Shown: positions 56,624-64,000 of the stretch, in pieces | Layout: the number at the start of each line of letters is the position of its first letter | How positions within the stretch are numbered: the first letter of the stretch is position 1 | DNA from: Enoplolaimus lenunculus | Lineage: Eukaryota; Nematoda; Enoplea; Enoplida; Thoracostomopsidae | DNA: 64,000 nucleotides | Assembly (NCBI GenBank): GCA_030248215.1 | Contig: JASANG010000065.1 | Location: 186,001 to 250,000 of the forward strand | Direction: 5' to 3' | Translations under genes and position numbers: made by a program | The notes under the pieces: model-generated | The model's input: the letters and a program-made list of their open reading frames with translations, nothing else | The model's database searches: none | What the model was told of the DNA's origin: nothing

Positions 56624-56755
56624 TACACACTCAAAATAATATTTCTGATATTTAAGAAAAAATTTCTTACATTTGAGAAATATGATTAGCAAGATGCACT
56701 TGAAAAGTATTTCTGTTATAACAGAAATGTTTTCAAAAAACGTTTTGAAACTTAG
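56624..56755. mobile_element. Truncated TACACTCAAAATAATATTTC element
   Basis: Left half nearly identical to the 40227 copy (only single-base changes), cut off after aaacgttttgaaa. Confidence 0.75.
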
Positions 56756-57563
56756 GATCGCTTTAGGCTTAGACAAAGGTCTAGGGATGTGTTTTAGTTT
56801 AAGCTAAAGCTTTGCTAAACAATTTTTAGATTTAACCTTAAGCCTGCACCTAAGCCTATGGACGGAGTGCAAGAACCACAGGTGGTTACAGGCCTAGTCG
56901 ACCGGCTTATGACTATAATATTTGTAGATTTTTAGAAGGCAAGTCAACTTGACCATAACACCGAAAAGCATATTCATATTTTGTCTGTACGCTTAAATCC
57001 CTGTCAAAAATCCACAAAAATTTTGAATTGTAAATAATGCTACCTTGATGTGACAGTTACCGTCTGTACTGCAATATCATATATTAATCTACATGTCTGC
57101 GAGTATCATATGATATGCTTCCAAATGTCTGCGTACCTGAGGTAACATAACCAACATAGTGCAAGGGGCTGCACAGAAGTGGCATGTGTGCGCCAAAACT
57201 CAAAGTGGTGGTGCACAGCCCCATGTTCCAAAATTTATCAGGGGGATGAAAATTTTGGAAAGTTCCGAGCAAAATTTGTGGTTTTTTTTGCGAAAATATT
57301 TCGAAAACCTTTTGCGCTTCATGTGCAATAACAAATTTTTGCGTACATTGCTACTGCGTGTTCGTCGGCAATATAAAAAGGGTCTCTTATTGTACATTCT
57401 TGCAGCAAAAGCAATGCACAAATTGTAACTCTGTTCTGGCCATACTTCTTTGGAACACTCTCAGGACAAATTCAGCTGTCTCACTAAGTACATGGCGTGC
57501 GTTGTCTTTACTCTTCAGGTCTTGGTTATAGGATAGCTTTTATAGACTATTCCTAAGGGTGTA

Positions 57564-57991
57564 CTGTAGTGACACGAATAAAAAGGCTAGACTAATATTT
57601 ATTAGGCCTCTGTAGAGGGCGCCCCACTGTTATTCGGTTACGGGCTGTTATTAATTTTTGACCCGCTCTCTGCCGCCCTTCGTTACTGATATATACGGTA
57701 TTGCAACTATCCGTTGAAAAAAATGTCTATGTTTCTTGTATAAAAAACAACTTGAGCGATAATGCAAGGTAATATACTTAGGAATGTACTTTCAAAACTA
57801 AAGTATGCTTTAAAGATTCGAACTCAACATTATTTGGTCCTAATTAGAGATAATTGACATTTATGGATTCTAATTAGGGTTTAGGGATTTTATCCGTTTA
57901 CGGACTCTTATTAGGGATACGAATTTCTATTGATTCGGACTCAAAATAGGGACCCCCTCTTTTTACCCCCTCTTTATTCGGGTCACTATAG
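57564..57991. mobile_element. TA-flanked element, GTGACCCGAATAA family, both ends present
   Basis: TA/ctgtagtgacacgaataa at the left and ttattcgggtcactatag/TA at the right. Best copy for defining the family as TA-inserting (Tc1/mariner-like). Confidence 0.8.
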
Positions 57992-58266
57992 TATGCAGCT
58001 AACATAGAGTTGTTTTTTCAAGATTATGGCCAGAGTGCAACCGGAGTTTGGCTATCGGCTCCGGCAGAAAAACGATCTCTGACTCCGGTAGCATTTTTGT
58101 TAAATGTTCCAGCAATTTTGAAAGCAAAAGTGCCGTTCAGTAGTAATTTTAAGGTGTACAAACAATCATACCGAATTTTAGTGTCTATTCCCTTGGTTGC
58201 AGCGACGTTCAATTTTTCGTTTCAGTTCGGGCTCAGGTGAAACAAATACATCTGCGATGTCTCAAA

Positions 58267-58537
58267 TTAACCCCTTCTCACTTTGAGTTGCCTATAGGCA
58301 ACTTAGCGCAGTGTATATACGTTAAATAATATATATAGCACCGTGTTTAACAATTGCAACACGTATACATAGTACTAAATCACCACAAGACGTGAGAGCC
58401 CCCTCGGGCTCGAGCGTCAAGCTCCTATAGCTGAGTGGTGATGGTATACGCCTCCCACTCCAATCACCGGAGTTCGAATCCTAGCATAAAAGTATGTCTC
58501 AGGGGAAATAGAAAATATTCATGTGAGAAAGGGTTAA
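58267..58537. mobile_element. TTAA (piggyBac-like) element with tRNA-like core, intact, 271 bp
   Basis: TTAA at both ends, with inverse terminal repeats CCCCTTCTCACTT and ATGTGAGAAAGGG. A tRNA-like segment at about 58421-58489 includes the A-box region tagctgagtggtg (58428 on) and B box gagttcgaatcc (58470-58481). No protein-coding capacity. Confidence 0.85.
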
Positions 58538-58623
58538 AAGTCGAACCTTCAAATTGCCCTAAAATTAATTTTTCTCCTACTTGCAATATGACAAAAAAAA
58601 TAAACCATATCCTCGTCAAGGCA

Positions 58624-58768
58624 TATGTATGAAACAAGGCCGTAACAGTACTATAAGCATATTTCTAAGCCTAAGCCTAAGTCTAAGCAAAAAATTTAGT
58701 CTAAAGCTTTAACTGTCTCTAATAAAGGCCCTTCGGAAAACGATCCGGTCCTGTTCTATACACGGGCC
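58624..58768. mobile_element. TTAGGC-bearing element, family A, short
   Basis: gtatgaaacaaggccgtaac at the left, cgatccggtcctgttctata...gggcc at the right. One AAGCCTAAGCC run only. Confidence 0.65.
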
Positions 58769-58905
58769 CTCATCAACATACCCCGCTGTAAATTGATATG
58801 AAAGCGGATGTTTTACGCGGCTCCCAGCAATGACAGGGATTTGCTGCTTTTTGTTTTAAATATTCAACATTTAGAGGCATTATTTAACTGCATACAAACT
58901 AAGTT

Positions 58906-59118
58906 CACTACAAAAAATGGTCAGTCAAATTTACTCTCTCCAAAATAGGTTCTAAGAAACTATACAAACTGAGTCAAATTCGACTCCGCCAGAGTCAAAC
59001 GTTCGACTCACTTAGTCGCACGTTAGACTTTGGTGGAGTCGAACTTGGCTCAGTTTGTGTAGTCGCCTAGAAACCCTATTTAGGAAGGAGTCAATTTGAC
59101 GCACCATTTTTTGCAGTG
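58906..59118. mobile_element. Palindromic TA element, CACTGCAAAAAATGG family
   Basis: Full-length hairpin, with TA after the right arm and TT before the left. Confidence 0.8.
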
Positions 59119-59559
59119 TAACGGCTTCAAATGTTACAAAAACAGTATTTGTTTTGGCAAAGTTAAGAAACTGCTGAAAATGTGCAGCCTAAATTTAAGT
59201 AAAAGCCAACAGAAACATAGACGTCTACTTGCATGACACAAATCAGCCTGAGTACGAGCCTAAATCAACTGAACACACGCGGGTTCTGATATTGAACAAG
59301 TATGAAAAGTGCGTTCAAAAATATAATCTGAGCTTATAAGTCTAAGGTTTACGCTATACTTTACGGTGCCGGATACCGCTATGCGTTGCTAACAAAAATA
59401 CAGGTAAAATCTATTTGGTGGCGTCCGGCGAGTATAGCGTAACCCTAAACCTACTAAAACAAAAGGTTAATTGCAATTATGTTTGAAGTATTAGTTAAAA
59501 TATTAACAGAAACACATGTAGTGCAGTCAAGTAAATGATTGTATTTTTCGAACCGGTAC

Positions 59560-59832
59560 GCTGCCCGGATGTTTTTGGTACAGAATGGTGCCATCGCCAA
59601 CCCCAAAATGTTTCGAATACAGATCCTTACTGTTGACCCTCATGCGGTACAGGTAACCAACCTATCAAAAAAAGCACGATAGCAAGCTGTTTGAAATATA
59701 ATTTGAAAATATTAATAAATGAAATATTTATAGCACAATTTTGGCGTATCTCCAAAATTTGCTTACCTCTAAAGGTTGCAACTTCGAGCTACAAGCAAAA
59801 GGGTCACTAGAATTGCAGATAAATGAGGTAAG
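59560..59832 (-). CDS. Candidate upstream exons of the four-helix gene
   Basis: A minus-strand open segment beginning at 59661 after ttttttgatag encodes GYLYRMRVNSKDLYSKHFG and YQKHPGS. Ended at gtaccg (59560) it is in phase 0, which would join directly to the first transmembrane exon at 56534. Without that donor it runs to a TGA at 59527-59529. Just upstream, ATG at about 59832 opens a hydrophobic signal-like stretch (MLKLSLFLPHLSAILV) that meets TAG immediately before a good donor (gtaagc at 59766). A shifted frame after an acceptor-like ctag gives DPFACSSKLQPLE ending in phase 0 at the same donor. The exact exon pattern is unresolved, and the segment could belong to a separate gene. YQKHPGSVP here and YQHPGSPPQ in the tail exon at 50861 are alike, which may be chance or a small internal duplication. 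Confidence 0.35.
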
Positions 59833-59897
59833 AATAAGCTTAATTTGAGCATGGTCACGGCGTGAGAGTAAATGTTTCAATAGTGAAAAACCGGTGC

Positions 59898-60092
59898 GCC
59901 AATGTTACTGTTACGTGCGTAACAGTTGATTAAGCGTATTCCTAAGCCTAAACCTAAGCCTAAGCGTTGCAAAAATGTAGGTTTCTAAGCTTAAACCTAA
60001 ACCTTAGCATAAGCAAAAAATGTAATCTTGAATATAAACCTTCTTTTATAAACCCATCAGAAAGCTAAACGCCCTTTAAAGTAACATGGACC
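59898..60092. mobile_element. TTAGGC-bearing element, family B
   Basis: cgccaatgttactgttacg at the left and taaagtaacatggacc at the right. AAGCCTAAACCTAAGCC runs split by the gcaaaaatgtaggttt spacer. Confidence 0.75.
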
Positions 60093-60340
60093 AACCGTGC
60101 TATAATTGCCTTGTATTGGAAGCATACATTTGAGGGCAAACGTCAGCTGGTGCAGAGATAACAGAAAAGAATCACCCATGAAATACCGGTGCAGGCTATC
60201 GTGGGCCCCTAAAATTTTAGGTGGGGTCCCTTGCGATGGTCAAAATATTTTTTAAATTCACATTTATATTAATACCATTTTTTGTTTAAAATCTTGTTCA
60301 CCGTAATTTCAGTGAGTTGATTTCAACTTGTAATAAGTTG

Positions 60341-60634
60341 GGCCAATGTTAGTTTAAGGGGCGTAACAGTAGATTAAGCGTATTCCTAAGCCTAAGCCGA
60401 AGCCTAAGTGTTGCAAGAATGTGTTTCTAGTGGGCCAATGTTACTTTAAGTTGCGTAATAGTAGATTAAGCGTATTCCGTAGCCTAATCCTAAACTTAAG
60501 TGTTGCAAGAATGTGTTCCTAACCCAAAGCCTAAACCTAAGTCTAAGCCTAAGCAGAAAAATGTAATCTAGAATCTAAAATTACTCTTTTATAGAACCAC
60601 CAGTAAAGCTGAACGCCCCTAAAGTAACATGGGT
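60341..60634. mobile_element. TTAGGC-bearing element, family B, left part doubled
   Basis: Left ends begin at 60341 and again at 60433 (92-bp spacing), followed by one right end ctaaagtaacatggg. The left third was duplicated or two copies collapsed. Confidence 0.75.
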
Positions 60635-61143
60635 TATAAGTTGAATCCATTCAGAAACCTGAGCTCTGAATTAGGTCTTTCAGAACGTAGAATTCTGAAT
60701 TGATTGAACTCATTCAGTGTTAATTAACCAACTCACCCGGAATTAAATCAGCTCAGAGCGAGTTGTTGTTTCCTGCTGTTAACTCAGAAATAATCATAAA
60801 TGACTAATTAGTTGTCTCAGTTGATTAATCAACTCATCGGAATTTGCAGCGTTAAGGTGGGGGGGCCCTCATGAACTGCCCCCAAATGTGTGTAGCTGCT
60901 CGTGTTTCGAAAAATATCGTGTTAACCTTTTGCAATATGCAATTTCAAGCATAATAAAATGCACTTTAGTGCAAGCTGAACGTACTGCAAAAAAATAAAC
61001 ATAACGCTAGTTTGTTAATCGGTTTGATAAGCAAGTGTAAACGCGATATTGCAATTGCGTATTTAGCTCTTGCATATGACTGCAAACTAAAAAAAGCATC
61101 TTTAATGCAAATAACCTTTTTGGGGTTCGAATGATTCATTCTT

Positions 61144-61494
61144 GTGTTGGCGAACAACAACACAGAGCCAAACGTTGGTGTCAGAAACAAATCAGCTTCA
61201 CTCACGTATCCATTTGGGCCCAACACAGACCATGAAGCCAAACAGGGATTGATACTAAAATATTGTATTTATGATTTAGTACTAAAATTGCGTTTGACTT
61301 TCGCTCATTTTGGTCGCGAAGTTGATGAAGTATTAATATATATCGAGGACAATGCAGTGAGTTTCGATCTACCACTAGTTTCGTTGTATACTTTTGCTGG
61401 TTCATTCAACCTTTCAGCATGCGTGGATTTTGATTGGACACATGCCAGCTGTAATAACAAAAGCCTATACTGCAAGCTGGACTCGAACACGTAA
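61144..61494 (+). CDS. Unassigned 116-codon open frame
   Basis: Open frame of mixed composition (KLRLTFAHFGREVDEVLIYI, SLYTFAGSFNLSACVDFD) ending at TAA 61492-61494. It begins with GTG and TTG after an in-frame stop and has no clear ATG start, acceptor or family. It lies outside the recognised repeat families, which is mildly in favour of coding. It may be an exon, an exon fossil or chance. Confidence is low. Confidence 0.18.
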   Translation: MLANNNTEPNVGVRNKSASLTYPFGPNTDHEAKQGLILKYCIYDLVLKLRLTFAHFGREVDEVLIYIEDNAVSFDLPLVSLYTFAGSFNLSACVDFDWTHASCNNKSLYCKLDSNT

Positions 61495-61654
61495 ACAGAG
61501 GGGGTCAGGGTGATTCATCCCTATGGAAGAAATTTGCCGCCTCACAGAAAAATTTTAGCTTGCTAGTAAGTCAGCATCGAAAACCCTTGTATGCCCCTCT
61601 TAAAAATGTTTAGGTCACCCTGGCAAGGTAAGATGACTACGAGCGTGACTGGAT

Positions 61655-61965
61655 TGCGGGCACGGCACAAGGTCTACGGCTCCGGAACAAAATGGACCTC
61701 CGACTCCGGTAGAATTTCTGACGGAGGTTCTGGCAATTTCAGTAGCGAAGTTTCTCAGAGGTTACAAAAATTGTATTGTTCTGTGCGTTTGGTTTAACCA
61801 TTGGTACAATTTTAGGAAAACCTTAAACGTAATTTAACATAACTACTGAATTTCGTGTCACGTTCGACTGCAGGTCTGGCTCAGGCTCCGGTAAATTTTG
61901 TTAACTTTCGACTCCGTCTCCGGTATTTTTCGGCTCCGTCGTTTTTCACATCCGGTTGCACCCTG
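61655..61965. mobile_element. hAT-like element, CGGCTCCGG-rich, left end worn
   Basis: Right end ccggttgcaccctg is clear. The left end (gcgggcacggcacaagg) is diverged. The interior tggcaatttcagtagcgaag matches the other copies. Confidence 0.6.
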
Positions 61966-62499
61966 CCAGCTGAGTTGAGCTTCATAGCTTCGATGTATTT
62001 TTATTGATGTGAAACAGAAACATTTTATTTTTCGCTTAATTTTTTAGCCATGTGAGCCAAGGTGTATAATTTAGAAAAAATAGTTTGGCTCAAATACAAT
62101 ACAGTTTTCGTGTTTTGACTTGACTTTTTCAATGTTTACCAGTGGTGTTGTGTACGCGTAGCGCAGATTGGTAGAAGTGAATTATATTGCAGCCTCGCTT
62201 TTTATCAACAAAAACGGAAGATATCTGCCAAAACGAGACCGCGCCACTGAACTTGTGCGGTGAAATTTCCTCTTTTTGAGTAATCACCTATTTTTAATCC
62301 AACCGCCTGCCGAGAAAGCGGAATCGGCACGGGCGAATGATAACTTAGTCGGGAGGCATATTTGTGTTGCGGACACAATTAAGAGAGTTGACGAAAAACG
62401 TAGGTCAAAATATATTTCTGTATTCAAATATTTCAGTTTGGGAACACTGTACGGGCCTATTGAAGCGCGAGTCCTGAGGCCGCGACTTCACATGGCATC

Positions 62500-62831
62500 C
62501 ATGACTAATATTACTTTTAGGGGCGCAAACAGTAGATTAAACCAATTTCTAAGCCGAAGCATAAGCCTAAGCGTTCCAAAAATGTGTTCCTAAGCTTAAA
62601 CCTAAGCCTAAGTCGAAGCAAAAAATGTAATCTAGAATCTAAACCAACTCTTTCAAAGACAGCAAAAAATGTAATCTAGAATCTAAACCAACTCTTTCAA
62701 AGACAGCAAAAAATGTAATCTAGAATCTAAACCAACTCTTTCAAAGACAGCAAAAAATGTAATCTAGAATCTAAACCAACTCTTTCAAAAACGAACCAGA
62801 GACCTGGACGTCCCTAAAAGTAACATGGGCC
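62500..62831. mobile_element. TTAGGC-bearing element, family B, with a 44-bp tandem array
   Basis: Left catgactaatattacttttag and right aaaagtaacatgggcc. The internal unit agcaaaaaatgtaatctaga... is repeated four times at 44-bp spacing (62617, 62661, 62705, 62749) with almost no differences. Confidence 0.85.
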
Positions 62832-63510
62832 AGATCCATTATGATTTGCTTCAAGGCAATGATGGTAGCTGACTCTGTAAAGCTATCGTAATATTTACTT
62901 AACACTCTGTACGGTCTCACTGAAGGTGAAAAAAGCCCTTCTTTCGGATCCAGGTTTCAACAACGAACGTATTTTTAAAAGTATTCAACGATCTGATATA
63001 ACCGCTGACTGCATTAAAGGTTGAATGAGGGCTGGTATTCTCAAATGTGTGTAGCACCTATTACCAGTTGGTGATAGGTCTTGTAACTTTCGAACCAGGA
63101 AAGGTTGAGATTTGAAATTCAGCACATTTATTGCATTTTGATTCACCCTATTTCTGCTCAAATTTTGAGATCTTCAAGTGCAGCAGTTTGTTAGTTTGAA
63201 AACCTATTACTAACTGGTAAGTCGTAATTATGCCCTCCTAGGCTAGCCCAATTCAGAATTGGTATTGTTGAATTCGGAATTTGGCTAAATTACGACTTGG
63301 GCTACGACATATGTACGACGAAAGTTTTCAAGGTAGGTATATATATTAACTGTGTGTTTTTGGCCACTTAAAAATTTTCAGAAAAGGATAATATCTCCTT
63401 GATTTCACCAATGGAATGCGCTCCTGGAAGGCGATATTTTGCTTACAAATTATTAAATTTTTATAGGTTTTGTTTTCAAACTTGTATCTTTTAGTAAAAG
63501 AATAAATAAA

Positions 63511-63617
63511 ATGACACAAACTGTCAGATGGATGCTGATATATATTTTTGGTATTACATTAAGTGTATGTCGTGGCGACACTGCAGTATCGACAGAAATT
63601 GATAACGTGCTTAGAAA
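63511..63617 (+). CDS. Signal-peptide-like first exon of a gene running off the right edge
   Basis: ATG 63511 opens MTQTVRWMLIYIFGITLSVC, a convincing secretory signal, then RGDTAVSTEIDNVLRK, ending at AGAAA/gtaatt (63618) with two bases left over. An acceptor-like tatcttttag lies 16 nt before the ATG, as for other genes here. Without splicing the frame stops one codon later, so a spliced first exon is the better reading. The short region after the signal could suit the N-terminus of many secreted or receptor proteins, including Cys-loop channel subunits; I cannot assign it. No second exon was found in the remaining 380 bases. Confidence 0.4.
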
Positions 63618-64000
63618 GTAATTTTTTACTCATACAGTTTTGGTTGATGCAAGAATTTCTGGTACGGAAACGGTATACTTTAAGTAATTTTTCAAGTCAG
63701 GCATGCAAAGGAAGGTTTTCGATGACTTACAAGCCAGGTTGAAAATTTTGTCAGGGGGAGTCAAAATTGTTTTTGAGGGAGGATTGAGTTGTCCACGACC
63801 CTTGTTAGCTACGGGCCCGGTATTGTGTATTTTATTTATTTTACATTAGCGTTCAACGTTGAATTTTACTACTCTATCCATCTTGGCCAGGCTTCGGCTA
63901 AGGTTTAGGCCTTCACTGAAGCAGAGGCATCTACTTATTTTGATCGATCAGATCCTACGCCTTGGTTTAGATTTACGCTTAGGCTTCATTCTTTGCAATC

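Noticed and set aside
62617-62792. Four near-identical units as a CRISPR-like array
   Set aside because: Head-to-tail repeats without distinct spacers in an animal genome; ordinary tandem duplication.

Overview
The window is animal nuclear DNA: AT-rich, with short coding exons, GT-AG introns of 0.1 to 3.6 kb, and a very high density of short inverted-repeat elements. Many of these elements carry arrays of TTAGGC, the nematode telomere unit. AG acceptors 5-16 nt upstream of several start codons also fit a nematode with spliced-leader trans-splicing. The large introns and a BMP3/GDF10-type ligand suggest an early-branching (enoplean, perhaps mermithid-like) nematode rather than a Caenorhabditis relative. 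That placement is inference; no species can be named from the sequence alone.

Five protein-coding genes could be assembled exon by exon with matching reading phases. (1) 4423-10585, + strand: a secreted TGF-beta ligand of BMP3/GDF10 type, 3 exons, 791 aa. (2) 15967-17812, - strand: ribosomal protein S18, 2 exons, 154 aa. (3) 23895-30271, - strand: a CNBP-type protein with eight CCHC zinc knuckles, 6 coding exons, 304 aa, plus a possible non-coding 5' exon. (4) 40905-44028, + strand: a rhodopsin-like seven-helix receptor, 2 exons, 320 aa. (5) 48370-56534, - strand: an unrecognised four-helix membrane protein with a long disordered tail holding a PPxY motif, 6 exons recovered, true 5' end not settled (candidate exons at 59.5-59.8 kb). 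A signal-peptide-like first exon at 63511 may begin a sixth gene that runs off the right edge.

The genes do not form an operon or a shared pathway. They are a secreted growth factor, a translation component, an RNA/DNA-binding zinc-knuckle protein, a receptor and a membrane adaptor, lying among mobile-element debris.

Most non-coding sequence belongs to about a dozen families of small non-autonomous DNA elements. Several can be assigned from ends and target duplications: hAT-like (8-bp duplications; CAGGGTGCAACC and CAGGGATGGG ends), TA-flanked palindromes (ends CACTGCAAAAAATGG and CTGTAGTGACCCGAATAA), and a 271-bp TTAA-flanked piggyBac-like element that encloses a tRNA-like segment with A and B boxes. 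Two related families with ends GGCC(A/C)ATGT... carry the TTAGGC arrays. No retrovirus-like, LTR or Polinton element was recognised. The clearest repeat-poor stretch is about 19.4-23.7 kb.
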